Source: Akkermansiaceae bacterium UBA7331
GTDB taxonomy: Bacteria > Verrucomicrobiota > Verrucomicrobiia > Verrucomicrobiales > Akkermansiaceae
Direction of reading: 5' to 3'
NCBI GenBank assembly: GCA_002471255.1
Contig: DKPP01000011.1
Span: forward strand, 2,922 to 66,921
Length of the DNA: 64,000 nt
The position numbers and the translations under genes were made by a program. Shown here one piece after another: positions 25,444-34,030 of this stretch. A model generated the notes under the pieces. It saw only the letters and a program-made list of their open reading frames with translations, searched no databases and was not told where the DNA came from. The stretch's first letter is position 1, and each line of letters starts with the position of its first letter.

Positions 25444-26016
25444 CTAGTCTTTTGACTTTTCCTTTAGTTTTTCTCGGAATGCTTTCCAGTCGATGCCTTT
25501 TAAAAGGGTAGGAAGCTTCGGGTACCAAAAAGCGTGATAGCCTAATTCCGGCTTTTTAAACTCTTTGATCGCATCATCCACTTTCCATCCTTGGACGGCA
25601 ATTCTGTAAGCGGCACAGATGACGCCCGTTCTATCTGAGCCATGCCAGCAATGTATAAGAATAGGCTTGGGGGATCGATTGATGATGGTTAAACAATTAA
25701 GTAAATCTTCCTCGGTTACTTCTCCTGCTGCTACAGGGTATCGAATGAGGGTTAATTTAGTATTTTTCGCTTTTTTTTCATCACAATGATATTCCCGTAG
25801 ATTAAGTATACTTTTAACGCCATGCTTTTCAAGAAGCTGAAATTCCTTCTTTGATGGTTGCCCCGATCGATAAACATCTTGGTCAAGTCGATGCAAGTTT
25901 TCTACTTCGTCTTTTAGGGCATCAGGTACCTTTGCCAGTTTTTCTTCGGCATAAAGTTTTTGCGAAATAAAGCAGCTTAATCCGCATAATATGGTGATGA
26001 TAAGCTTTTTAAGCAT
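25444..26016 (-). CDS. Secreted dual-specificity protein phosphatase-like protein
   Basis: A signal peptide (MLKKLIITILCGLSCFISQK, cleavage near YAEE) is followed by a tyrosine/dual-specificity phosphatase domain. The P-loop HCWHGSDRTG has Cys123 and Arg129 (C-x5-R). Upstream are VYRSGQPSKKEFQLL and KSILNLREYH, the usual start of this fold. A general-acid Asp or Glu may lie near the VAAGEVTEEDL loop. 190 residues. It is probably periplasmic, which is unusual for a cytosolic-type fold but common in Verrucomicrobiota and Planctomycetes. A weak hairpin near 25431-25462 overlaps its end. Substrate unknown. Confidence 0.82.
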   Translation of the reverse strand: MLKKLIITILCGLSCFISQKLYAEEKLAKVPDALKDEVENLHRLDQDVYRSGQPSKKEFQLLEKHGVKSILNLREYHCDEKKAKNTKLTLIRYPVAAGEVTEEDLLNCLTIINRSPKPILIHCWHGSDRTGVICAAYRIAVQGWKVDDAIKEFKKPELGYHAFWYPKLPTLLKGIDWKAFREKLKEKSKD

Positions 26017-26027
26017 AGGTCAAATGA

Positions 26028-27203
26028 TTAGGATGATGAGCCTTTAAATTTCACGGTTACGCCTTGGGCTTTCCATGCCTTGATCATGTCTGCCTCAAGC
26101 TCTTCTATTTTCCGTTTATTAAGCAATGCTTTGAGGGCTCGTTTATCTTTTCCTCCTTTGGCATTTTTCATATAGAGGGTGAAATTTTTAATGCCACGTT
26201 CCCCATCTAAATGGAAGAAGAAAGCGACAGCCATACAGCCCATTAGATAATTTCGAGCTGCCCCGGTACCGCCATTTTTCTTATCATAGAAGTCATCTTG
26301 GCTGAGGGATAAAAACTCTTCAAGTGAGTAGGGCATATCAAGAACGCCCCCACGTTGTATAGCTGTCTGGGTAATGGCTGCTAAAGCTCCTGTAAAATCG
26401 AGTTTTTCCCCATCGTAGGGAATGTAGCCGACATAGTCGGCAATGCCCTCGGTGCACCATGTGTCTGCTAACACATCACAGGTAAGATGGTGGGTGATTT
26501 CGTGCGCTAATACGTGAGATTTGATTTTACCACTCGGATTAAGTTCTCCGGCTTCTGACAAATTTAAGCTGGCATAGGGAATCATGGTGTATTCTCCATC
26601 GCTACTTCTTCTATAAACGCCTGAAGAGCCTGCCGAACCTCCTAACTTAGCATATTCATCAAAGTTTTTAACTAATTTCGACTCCAGATTGCGTCCATCT
26701 CTTTTCACTCGAGGAAAAGGAAGTGGCATGGCTCGTATCGCTGACCAAGTATTTTCATAAAGTCGTCCGACAGTTTCTTGTGCTTCTTCCGACAGGGGTG
26801 TTTGGCAACTAAATTTAAAATGTTTGCTGTGGTAAGTATGCCATTTGTCATCGCCATCGCGAGTTTTGGTTTCGCGTAATTTGATGTCATCGGGACCTTT
26901 TACATGAGTAGGCCATTTATCCGGAGTAGTAATAGAACTGGACTCCTTGGAATCTTTTGTTGGTTTGGTTGCCGTACTTCCTTGCTCTTTAAGGAAATCT
27001 TGGTCTTCTTGTGATAAAGTGGAAATAGCAATCGTTGCGTTTCGTCCATTCTTTAATTTGAGAGTAACCTTGCCATTGGCTTGTTTGACAAATTCAGCTT
27101 CAATTTGCTGTCCTTGGTCATTTGTCCATGCCCTCGGCGCTGCAAAACTGATCGAACCGCAGAATATGGATAAGCTGAAAATTATCGTAAGGTTCTTGAG
27201 CAT
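26028..27203 (-). CDS. Secreted SHD1-domain protein with HExxH metallopeptidase-like region
   Basis: Starting at the ATG at 27203, it begins with the signal peptide MLKNLTIIFSLSIFCGSISF. Residues about 20-75 are an SHD1 (SLA1 homology) domain: RAWTNDQGQQIEAEFVKQA, then VTLKLKNGRNATIAISTLSQ. This domain is characteristic of Planctomycetes and Verrucomicrobiota exported proteins. The central part contains LAHEITHHL (about 232-240) with an HExxH zinc motif and WCTEGIADYVGY 17 residues later, the Glu/Asp placement of gluzincin-type peptidases. 391 residues. It is likely an exported peptidase or an inactive relative. It lies 11 bases upstream of the phosphatase gene on the same strand. Confidence 0.75.
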   Translation of the reverse strand: MLKNLTIIFSLSIFCGSISFAAPRAWTNDQGQQIEAEFVKQANGKVTLKLKNGRNATIAISTLSQEDQDFLKEQGSTATKPTKDSKESSSITTPDKWPTHVKGPDDIKLRETKTRDGDDKWHTYHSKHFKFSCQTPLSEEAQETVGRLYENTWSAIRAMPLPFPRVKRDGRNLESKLVKNFDEYAKLGGSAGSSGVYRRSSDGEYTMIPYASLNLSEAGELNPSGKIKSHVLAHEITHHLTCDVLADTWCTEGIADYVGYIPYDGEKLDFTGALAAITQTAIQRGGVLDMPYSLEEFLSLSQDDFYDKKNGGTGAARNYLMGCMAVAFFFHLDGERGIKNFTLYMKNAKGGKDKRALKALLNKRKIEELEADMIKAWKAQGVTVKFKGSSS

Positions 27204-27280
27204 AGAAGAATATGGTAACATATAGTGTGTTGAGAGCAAGGATTCATTGAGAATGCACGTTTTCTCTTGAAATAATCGAT

Positions 27281-27793
27281 CTATCTGGAAAAATCCTGTG
27301 ATTTAGTATTGTTCTCGGGTTGTCTTTTATGTTCCCTTTTATAAATCCATGGTGGAGTAGGATCGCCTTCTTTCCAAAGTCCGATTTTGGCTTCTTTCGC
27401 TTTTAATTCGGCATTTTTTAAATCCGTTTCTTTAGGGGCAAACCATTGATACCACCACGCCATACCTTGTTTGATTAATTCAAGATTTACGTAAGTTTTC
27501 CCCACATAGACTTTTGCTACCAATCGACCGTATTTATCCGTATCTTGGACGTCAAGGGTAACATCTTTATTAAACATAAGTTTTGAAGCCGCCTTTTTTG
27601 ACTCTTGCCCAAATTCTTGCTTTAATTCCGGTGCATCTATTCCATAAAGGCGAATAATGCGTTCTTCATCATTGCCGGTAGAAATGGTGATCGTATCCCC
27701 ATCCGAAACCTTGATGCATTTGCCAAGAATTGTTTCAGCTATTGCAGGAAGGCAAAACAGTAATAAAAGTGTTAGTAAGTTGATTATTTTCAT
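27281..27793 (-). CDS. Secreted thermonuclease-like nuclease (SNase family)
   Basis: 169 residues from the ATG at 27793, beginning with a signal peptide (MKIINLLTLLLLFCLPAIAE). The staphylococcal nuclease core is clear: VSDGDTITISTG, IRLYGIDAPELKQEFG with the catalytic Arg and Asp, the KYGRLVAKVYV strand with the second Arg, and GMAWWYQWF. A calcium-dependent endonuclease acting on DNA and RNA outside the cytoplasm is expected. A longer version starting at 27856 adds non-signal residues and is rejected. Confidence 0.88.
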   Translation of the reverse strand: MKIINLLTLLLLFCLPAIAETILGKCIKVSDGDTITISTGNDEERIIRLYGIDAPELKQEFGQESKKAASKLMFNKDVTLDVQDTDKYGRLVAKVYVGKTYVNLELIKQGMAWWYQWFAPKETDLKNAELKAKEAKIGLWKEGDPTPPWIYKREHKRQPENNTKSQDFSR

Positions 27794-27891
27794 TTTCGGT
27801 AAAAGGTAAGTTAATCTGATTCGCGTGTCAAATCGAAGGCTCATATTATTTGCCATTTAAGTAGTATTGATAAGGGGAATATAATAAAAAG

Positions 27892-28042
27892 TGATTGACA
27901 ATAGGCGAGCAGTATGAAAGAGTCTTTTTACGTAAGCGATTCAGTTCCTCGGGACTGACGTTGTTCCGCGACGCATAAAATCGCATGATCTAGATGCCCT
28001 TTACCCCTTGCCTTTGGTTAGGGGAAGGGGTATTTTTCTTTT
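27892..28042 (+). ncRNA. Candidate structured leader/antitoxin RNA upstream of Abi gene
   Basis: A -10-like TATAAT lies at 27880-27885, giving a predicted start near 27892. The 150-base transcript has a 7-bp hairpin (TCAGTTC 27941-27947 with GGACTGA 27952-27958, loop CTCG), a possible GCGA/TCGC stem (27968-27984), and a terminator (28003-28042) ending 14 bases before the abi ATG. No open frame fits. This arrangement (short structured RNA, terminator, HEPN RNase gene) resembles RNA-antitoxin loci. The start point is not proven; the -35 is weak, and a TTGACA at 27895 could serve a different start. Confidence 0.45.
28003..28042 (+). terminator. Terminator between leader RNA and Abi gene
   Basis: ACCCCTT (28003-28009) pairs with AAGGGGT (28025-28031), extended by an inner CCT/AGG, followed by a T-rich run ATTTTTCTTTT. 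The start codon of the gene lies 14 bases further. Confidence 0.75.
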
Positions 28043-28055
28043 ATCAACTTTTCCT

Positions 28056-29036
28056 ATGATCAAGCCGTTTAAGACTTACGACCAGCAAGCGGATCTCCTG
28101 ATTAACAGGGGATTGGAGGATATGGATATTAAACCCCAGTTGCTCCAGAGGTTAAAAGCCGTAGGATATTATCGGCTTTCTGGCTATTTTTACCCTTTTC
28201 GTCGTACTGCCATGTTCAATGGAAAACAGGTCAAGCTAGATCTTTTTCGGACGGGGGCGAAATTAAAGACCGTATGGAATTATTACCTGTTTGACAGGCG
28301 ATTGAGATTTTTAATCATGGATGCTATCGAGCGAGTTGAAATCGCCTTTCGCGTTTGTTTGGCATATGAATGGGCAAAGTTTTCTGGGATTAGCAATCCA
28401 CAAAGTATGAAAGGTCATTTTGCTAAGAAGTACCGCAATAGGTCTCAATCCGAACGATTGAAGTTATTCCAAGCAAATTATGATCGAAGTTTGGAAGATT
28501 TTGCCTTTCACTTCCGGGAGGATGAGGGGATTGCTCAGGTGGAAGATTTGCCAGTATGGGTGTTCGTTCAATTTTCCACGTTCGGTAATCTACATAATTT
28601 GTACAAGGATGGTTTGCCTCTCAAGCTAAGGCAGGGAATTGCCCAATTGTTCGGTTTTCCTGATGAATCCTTTTTTTCTTCTCTGATTGCCTTACTGGTA
28701 GCAGCCCGTAATATCTGCGCTCATCATGGGCGTTTATGGAACCGGAAATGGAAGTATGATACTCAAAATCAAATCCATCCTCTTCGGACACGGCTTGCCG
28801 ATATTGTAAAAGCTTCATCTGACCCCTACTGGGATTCCAACAGACACGGCAATTTCAATAAGGAAAAAACTGCATTTCTTCTGACAGCCCTACATATTCT
28901 GCTGAAATACGCGGCTAATACGAGTCAATGGGACATTCGTCTGATGCAACTCTTGCAGGATTCCGCTCCGAGTGCGGGTATTGAAACCGAGATGGGATTC
29001 CCCCGGAACTGGAGAGCTCATCCCTTGTGGAACTGA
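28056..29036 (+). CDS. Abi_2 family (AbiD/AbiF-like) HEPN protein
   Basis: About 326 residues from the ATG at 28056, which begins MIKPFKTYDQQADLLINRGL, the usual opening of Abi_2 proteins. It continues with GYYRLSGYFYPF (about 37-48), DRRLRFLIMDAIERVEIAFR (about 80-99) and the catalytic-type HEPN motif RNICAHH (Arg218, His223; R-x4-H), followed by GRLWNR. This family includes phage abortive-infection proteins with presumed RNase activity. An in-frame start at 28008 runs through the terminator and is rejected. No RBS is evident, so expression likely depends on read-through from the leader RNA. Base composition looks slightly richer in GC than its neighbours, suggesting transfer. Confidence 0.85.
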   Translation: MIKPFKTYDQQADLLINRGLEDMDIKPQLLQRLKAVGYYRLSGYFYPFRRTAMFNGKQVKLDLFRTGAKLKTVWNYYLFDRRLRFLIMDAIERVEIAFRVCLAYEWAKFSGISNPQSMKGHFAKKYRNRSQSERLKLFQANYDRSLEDFAFHFREDEGIAQVEDLPVWVFVQFSTFGNLHNLYKDGLPLKLRQGIAQLFGFPDESFFSSLIALLVAARNICAHHGRLWNRKWKYDTQNQIHPLRTRLADIVKASSDPYWDSNRHGNFNKEKTAFLLTALHILLKYAANTSQWDIRLMQLLQDSAPSAGIETEMGFPRNWRAHPLWN

Positions 29037-29081
29037 ATGGTATCCGGTAAGGTCGACAAAAAAGGAACAGAATAAAATCAA

Positions 29082-29111
29082 AATTAGCTCAATTTGTTAT
29101 AGAGCTAATTT
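29082..29111 (+). terminator. Probable terminator of the Abi gene
   Basis: AATTAGCTC (29082-29090) pairs with GAGCTAATT (29102-29110), followed by TTGTTCTAGTTGTTT. The T-run is weak. Confidence 0.5.
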
Positions 29112-29229
29112 GTTCTAGTTGTTTAATAATGGAGATGAGTTCAATATAATCAACATGGAATAATGAAAATTACGGATCTATCCATATTTGATTATTGAGT
29201 TACTATGGTTTACATGATAGAAGTTACTC

Positions 29230-30675
29230 ATGATTCGAGTACTTTTTGCTCTCCTCATGTCTTTGTTATGGCTCGGCTCCTGGTCTCATGCCGAAACGAG
29301 CTATCGAGATAAAGTGGTTATTGTCAATATCGCCGAAGATTCTCTCTCAAACTCACAAAGTTTCGAGTTTATGAAACGAGTTTTGAGTAGGGCGGAAGCA
29401 GAACAGGCTAAAGCAGTGTTGTTTAACCTGAATACGCCAGGAGGTTTGGCTTGGGAAACAAGTGAGCTTATGCTTAAAGCTATTGAGCCTCTTAAAATCC
29501 CCACGATAGCCTATGTGAATCAAAAGGCTATGTCCGCAGGGGCCTTGATTGCCGCCTCGTGCGATACGATCTATATGGCTCCTCTGTCTTCAATAGGTGC
29601 TGCCGGATTAGTCTCGGGCTCAGGGCAAGAAATTGAGCCGATGATGCGTAAAAAATTGGAAAGTGCTTTTGGATCATTTGTGCGAGCCGTCGTTGAGGAA
29701 AAAGGCCATAATGTCGCCTTGATCGAGGCCATGATGATTCCTTCTGATCAAGATCGAGAGTTTGGTTCGGTAAAAATCAAAAAAGATTCTCTTCTAACCT
29801 TAACGGGTAAAGAGGCGGCGAGTCTTGATGCTCAAGGGAAACCCCTGCTCGCCAAAGGTTTGGCTAAAAATGTGGAAGACATCTTGGCTCAGGAAAAAAT
29901 CGATGCACCTGTGATTGAGGCTCAACCTACCGGATTTGAGCAAATTGCTTTATGGATTGCTTGGCTGTCGCCTATCTTGATTCTTTTGGGTATTGCCGGC
30001 ATTTATTTTGAAATGAAAACGCCCGGTTTTGGTATCGGAGGTATTATCGCTATTTGTGCCTTTGCCCTCTTTTTCTTTGGTAATAATGTAGCGGGTAATT
30101 TGGCAGGCTATGAAATGCTTGGATTGTTTATTCTGGGGGTTATTTTCATCATTCTTGAGATTGTCGTCTTACCCGGATTCTTCATTTTTGCTACCTTGGG
30201 TGGTATTTGTATCTTGATTTCGTTATTCGGCGGCATGATCAATGCCGCTGATTTTGAGAGAATACTTGAAACCGGAGATTGGTCATTTGAGAATTTATAC
30301 GATTTGATCATTTATCCTGCTTTAAATTTAAGTTTGGGTATGTTAGGCGGCATTATTCTCATTGCCATCATGATGCGTTACCTACCTGACTCCGTCATCA
30401 TGCGCCGAGTATTAAATGCTAGTACAAGCGGTGGTGCACGTGGGGAAGCAGTCGATCTGGGAAATATTCACGTAGGAGATATCGGTACTGCCACGACGGA
30501 GCTTAAGCCTAACGGCAAAGCATTCATTCATGACCGTTTATGTGAGGTTTTCTCTCGACAAGGCATACTCAAAAAGGGTACCCCTGTGCGTGTCGTAGAT
30601 GTGCGAGCTTTTGACTTTGTCGTGGAAGAGCAAAAAGACTCGCCGACACAGTCTTCCAACCATACCGAACAATAA
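29230..30675 (+). CDS. NfeD-family membrane-bound serine protease (ClpP class)
   Basis: 481 residues. The N-terminal signal or anchor is followed by a ClpP-type protease domain with the nucleophile Ser102 in KAMSAGALIAA, and NTPGGLAWETSE (about 68-79) before it. A Lys for the Ser-Lys dyad is expected in the KKDSLLTLTGKEA region (about 185-195). Several membrane helices (about 237-380) and a C-terminal NfeD OB-fold domain (about 410-470) complete the long NfeD1b form. It works with flotillin/stomatin-type proteins in known cases; a FloA is present at 60.3 kb. rimO starts 6 bases downstream. Confidence 0.88.
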   Translation: MIRVLFALLMSLLWLGSWSHAETSYRDKVVIVNIAEDSLSNSQSFEFMKRVLSRAEAEQAKAVLFNLNTPGGLAWETSELMLKAIEPLKIPTIAYVNQKAMSAGALIAASCDTIYMAPLSSIGAAGLVSGSGQEIEPMMRKKLESAFGSFVRAVVEEKGHNVALIEAMMIPSDQDREFGSVKIKKDSLLTLTGKEAASLDAQGKPLLAKGLAKNVEDILAQEKIDAPVIEAQPTGFEQIALWIAWLSPILILLGIAGIYFEMKTPGFGIGGIIAICAFALFFFGNNVAGNLAGYEMLGLFILGVIFIILEIVVLPGFFIFATLGGICILISLFGGMINAADFERILETGDWSFENLYDLIIYPALNLSLGMLGGIILIAIMMRYLPDSVIMRRVLNASTSGGARGEAVDLGNIHVGDIGTATTELKPNGKAFIHDRLCEVFSRQGILKKGTPVRVVDVRAFDFVVEEQKDSPTQSSNHTEQ

Positions 30676-30681
30676 TTCATC

Positions 30682-32040
30682 ATGCCCGTAACAGTAGGAC
30701 TTATTTCGCTAGGATGCGCTAAAAACCTTATCGACTCGGAAATCATGATCGGCCATTTACAAAAGGCTCAGATGATGATGACCCCTGAGCCTGATTTGGC
30801 CGATGTGCTTATTATCAACACTTGCTCCTTCATCGATAAAGCTAAGCAAGAATCGATCGATACCATCTTAGGTGCGGCGCAAGCACGCGAACGTGGTGAA
30901 TACCCGAAAAAGCAAAAATTGATCGTTGCAGGATGTCTTGCTCAACGTTTCAATAAGGAATTGCCTGAATTACTCCCCGAAGTAGACGCCTTTTTAGGGT
31001 TGGATCAAGTTACCAAATTGCCTGAAATCATTACCCGCATTATGGGTGGTGAATTGGAAGATAAAAACCTTGTAGAAGGTGTATCCACCTACATTCCGGA
31101 ATTTGACACTCCTCGCTATCGTTTGACCCCTAAGCATAGTGCTTACATTAAAATCGCCGAGGGTTGTAATCATACCTGCAGTTTCTGCGTAATTCCACAA
31201 ATCCGTGGCAGACATCGTAGCCGCTCTCAAGAAAGTGTCGTGAGAGAAGCCAAAATGTTGATTGAATCGGGAGTGAAAGAAATTAATCTTATTGCTCAGG
31301 ATTCTACCTATTTCGGTATGGATCGTTGGGAAGGTGAGCGCCCTAATCCACGTAGTGAAGTTGATTCCTCAAAGGGTGAATCATTAGCCTCCCTTGTTAG
31401 AGAGTTAAATGCCATTGAAGGTGATTTCTGGATTCGCATCCTATATGCGCACCCTGCCCACTGGAGTGATGAATTGACCCAAACAATTGCCGAGTGTGAT
31501 AAAGTAGTCAGATACGTCGATATCCCTCTGCAACATATCTCTGACAACATGCTCAGTGCCATGCAGCGTAAGACCGACGGTAAACACGTGCGTGAAGTGT
31601 TGCGTAAAATGCGTGAAACCATCCCCGGTATGGCCATTCGCACAACCTTTATTACCGGATTCCCCGGTGAGACCGAAGACGACCATCAGGAACTCTTAGA
31701 TTTCATTGAAGAATCTCGTTTCGAGCGAGCCGGTATTTTCACCTATTCAAGAGAAGAAGGCACTCGCGCCTATAAGATGGACAACCAAGTGCATCATAAA
31801 ACCAAGGCACGCCGCTCCAATGAAGCGACCTTGTTGCTTGCCGGCATCGCCGAAGAAATCGGACGCGAGCAAATCGGAAAAACATTAAAAGTATTAGTAG
31901 AATCCCCCGGCGTAGCCCGTACCGAATGGGATGCCCCCGATATTGATGGCTCCGTTTCCGTTAATCCTGAGTTACCGGTAGGTGAATTCGCCTACGTGAC
32001 CATCACTGATGCCATTGCTTACGACTTAGTCGCCGAGTAA
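30682..32040 (+). CDS. rimO: Ribosomal protein S12 methylthiotransferase
   Basis: RimO adds a methylthio group to Asp88 of ribosomal protein S12 using two iron-sulfur clusters and radical SAM chemistry. The N-terminal domain has SLGCAKNLIDSEIM, NTCSFID and AGCLAQR with its three cluster cysteines. The radical SAM motif is GCNHTCSFCVIPQIRGRHRS (C-x3-C-x2-C, about 161-168). The C-terminal TRAM domain starts near 390. 452 residues fits the family; RimO rather than MiaB is supported by the CSFCVIP variant and GCAKNLVD-like opening. Follows nfeD closely. Confidence 0.92.
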   Translation: MPVTVGLISLGCAKNLIDSEIMIGHLQKAQMMMTPEPDLADVLIINTCSFIDKAKQESIDTILGAAQARERGEYPKKQKLIVAGCLAQRFNKELPELLPEVDAFLGLDQVTKLPEIITRIMGGELEDKNLVEGVSTYIPEFDTPRYRLTPKHSAYIKIAEGCNHTCSFCVIPQIRGRHRSRSQESVVREAKMLIESGVKEINLIAQDSTYFGMDRWEGERPNPRSEVDSSKGESLASLVRELNAIEGDFWIRILYAHPAHWSDELTQTIAECDKVVRYVDIPLQHISDNMLSAMQRKTDGKHVREVLRKMRETIPGMAIRTTFITGFPGETEDDHQELLDFIEESRFERAGIFTYSREEGTRAYKMDNQVHHKTKARRSNEATLLLAGIAEEIGREQIGKTLKVLVESPGVARTEWDAPDIDGSVSVNPELPVGEFAYVTITDAIAYDLVAE

Positions 32041-32055
32041 GGCCAATAAAAGCTA

Positions 32056-32301
32056 TTATTTTACCCCCTGTACCTTCGTTAAAAGCGAGGTAGAGGGGGT
32101 AATTGTTATATTGCCTCCGTCATCTAGCGCTTGTATCTTAATTTTAAGTATTTTCTTCTCGTTAAATGAACGATAAGAAGCTAATTTGCGAATAGAAACC
32201 TCGTTAGTTTCAGATACGCTCCCCCCTAGAGAAAGGGGGTGAGGCTTATCGTTTCTGATGGGGTTTTCTATTTTCAACATGCGGGATTTAAAGTTCCTCA
32301 A
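32056..32301 (-). pseudogene. Truncated 3' fragment, paralog of the sequence on the other side of hipBA
   Basis: An 81-codon frame whose middle part, VSIRKLASYRSFNEKKILKI, then ALDDGGN, closely matches the fragment at 34031-34290 on the far side of hipBA. It starts in the middle of the shared sequence, and its last 14 residues are encoded by the hairpin at 32061-32102. This looks like the end of a larger gene of unknown family, not a working gene. The same strand and orientation is seen in the other copy. Confidence 0.6.
32061..32102. terminator. Long hairpin after rimO
   Basis: TTACCCCCT (32061-32069) plus TACCT pairs with AGGTA plus AGGGGGTAA (32094-32102), with one G-G mismatch. It likely ends rimO transcription. 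It overlaps the last codons of the minus-strand fragment described next. Confidence 0.6.
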
Positions 32302-32426
32302 TCGTGGAAAGTTATTTTAATGTATTGAATTAAGCCTATTTTCTAGATACACAGTTCATTATCTATAATTAGGGTAATTTCATCAAAAAATCAAATTCGC
32401 AATAGGACTAGTAAATCCCTCACATA

Positions 32427-32492
32427 TATTCCCCAAAAGGAATAAAATTGACTTTTTAACGATAAATATGCTAAATATTCCCTATGAGGAAT
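32427..32492 (+). promoter_or_regulatory. hipBA promoter with two palindromic operators
   Basis: Operator 1, TATTCC-N6-GGAATA, spans 32427-32444. Operator 2, ATTCC-N6-GGAAT, spans 32477-32492 and includes the hipB start codon. A -35 TTGACT (32448-32453) and an extended -10 (TG-C-TAAATA, 32469-32477) lie between. The predicted start is at about 32484, the A of the ATG. The half-site spacing is 6 bases. HipB of E. coli uses TATCC-N8-GGATA, so this is a related but different arrangement. Confidence 0.75.
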
Positions 32493-32717
32493 GAAATTCC
32501 GGCGACTCCTATTCATTCGGTTAAACAACTAGGTGAAATGATACGAAAAAGGAGAAAACTTCATAAAATCACCATTCAACAAATGGCTGATCACATGGGG
32601 GTAAGTACGCGTTTTATAGGGGAACTGGAAAGAGGTAGAGAAAGCGTTTCAGCCAAAACATTATTAATTGCTTTAAATCTCGTAGGAATCGACATAGAAG
32701 CCAAGCCCAGATCATGA
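32484..32717 (+). CDS. hipB: HipB-like antitoxin/repressor
   Basis: 77 residues. A helix-turn-helix of the XRE class covers about 13-70: LGEMIRKRRKLHKITIQQMA, then MGVSTRFIGELERGRESVSA. HipB binds HipA and represses the operon. The start codon lies inside the second operator, and the promoter predicts a leaderless mRNA. The stop overlaps the hipA start (ATGA), indicating translational coupling. Confidence 0.87.
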   Translation: MRNEIPATPIHSVKQLGEMIRKRRKLHKITIQQMADHMGVSTRFIGELERGRESVSAKTLLIALNLVGIDIEAKPRS

Positions 32718-33973
32718 ATACTCTACCTACCTCATTGAAAGTCTATATTGAAGATAAGAACATCGGTGTACTAAAAGTCGATAATGATGGAATTTATTCC
32801 TTCGTTTACGACCAAGCTTGGCTGGATGATAAGAATTCTTATCCGATATCTCGATCTCTTCCTCTCCAAAATGACGTTTTTGAAGGTAATGTGGCTAGGA
32901 ATTTTTTCAAAAACCTTCTTCCTGAAGAATTAGTCAGAAAACGCCTTGCGTCCATACATGGAGTCTCAGAGGGGAACGACTATGCCTTACTTTCATTTAT
33001 AGGAGGAGAATGTGCTGGGGCCATTTCTTTGCTCGCGGAAGATAAATCACCTCATTATTCGGACAAACATTGCTATCAAAAGTTAAATAAAGATCAACTT
33101 GAATCGCTTATAGAAGGCTTATCTGATGATCCGATGCTATCCAGTCTCCATCACATAAGGCTTTCATTAGCCGGAGCCCAAAATAAACTGCCTTTGCGTT
33201 ACGATCATGATCAATTTTACATCCCGAAATACGGCGCTCCCAGCAACTGCATCGTCAAACCGTCCATTAACATTTATCCGGATAGTACGGTAAATGAGTT
33301 ATATTGCATGCGCTTAGCATCAAGCATATCCTTACCCGTCCCTAAAACCCATTATCTCAAGCTACATAGCCAAGAAGCATTAGTCGTAGAACGATACGAT
33401 AGACAACTTGTGGGAGATAAAATCATACGTTTGCATCAAGAAGATTTTTGCCAGTTAACAGGACGTTCGGATCTTTCCAAATATGAAGCAGAAGGAGGTC
33501 CTACTTTAAGCGAATGCGCCAATATTATTAGAGAATGGTCAACAATGCCTATAGATGATCTAACCTTACTGACTCGGTGGGTTATTTTCAACGTTCTGAT
33601 AGGCAACAATGATGCTCATGCCAAAAACATCTCGATACTGTATCAAAACTCGCAAAGAAGATTATCTCCATTCTACGATCTTCTGACTACTCGCTTTTAC
33701 GAGCGTCTTAGTCCTCAGCCTGCTATGAGCATAGGAGGTTGCCAACAAAGCGATCTTGTCAACCGCACCCATTGGGAGCAACTGGCATCTGACATAGGCG
33801 TATCAAAAAAAGTAATTTTTTCAGAAATTGACTCTATTTCCTCAGCAATTATCGGCAATGTAGTCGGCACTGCAGATAAAATTATTGCCGAAGGAGCCTA
33901 TGCCAAATCAGTGAACAAGATTATGCTGTTCATTGCACAACGTACTAGAAAACTGTTAAAACAGTCTTCATAA
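32714..33973 (+). CDS. hipA: HipA-like serine/threonine kinase toxin
   Basis: HipA phosphorylates a translation factor (glutamyl-tRNA synthetase in E. coli) and induces dormancy or persistence. The N-terminal HipA_N domain (about 1-110) is followed by the kinase: LSLAGAQNKLPL (about 152-163), CIVKPS (about 180-185) with the ATP-binding Lys, the EDFCQLTG autophosphorylation-loop region, the catalytic GNNDAHAKNIS (about 297-307) and the YDLL (DFD-like) metal motif near 320. 419 residues is the standard length. Together with hipB and its two operators this is a complete type II toxin-antitoxin locus. Confidence 0.92.
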   Translation: MNTLPTSLKVYIEDKNIGVLKVDNDGIYSFVYDQAWLDDKNSYPISRSLPLQNDVFEGNVARNFFKNLLPEELVRKRLASIHGVSEGNDYALLSFIGGECAGAISLLAEDKSPHYSDKHCYQKLNKDQLESLIEGLSDDPMLSSLHHIRLSLAGAQNKLPLRYDHDQFYIPKYGAPSNCIVKPSINIYPDSTVNELYCMRLASSISLPVPKTHYLKLHSQEALVVERYDRQLVGDKIIRLHQEDFCQLTGRSDLSKYEAEGGPTLSECANIIREWSTMPIDDLTLLTRWVIFNVLIGNNDAHAKNISILYQNSQRRLSPFYDLLTTRFYERLSPQPAMSIGGCQQSDLVNRTHWEQLASDIGVSKKVIFSEIDSISSAIIGNVVGTADKIIAEGAYAKSVNKIMLFIAQRTRKLLKQSS

Positions 33974-34030
33974 AGCAGTGGGTCATGATTTTATTATGAC
34001 AGGGTCGTTTGCTGCCTGAAACAGACAGCC

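Noticed and set aside
25431..25462. GGAAAGTC / GACTTTTCC hairpin as terminator of the ars operon
   Set aside because: The stem has a bulge, a 15-base loop and no T-run, and overlaps the end of the opposite gene; too weak to call separately.
28008..28055. Longer start for the Abi_2 protein
   Set aside because: It would run through the terminator hairpin and precedes the conserved MIKPFKTY opening.
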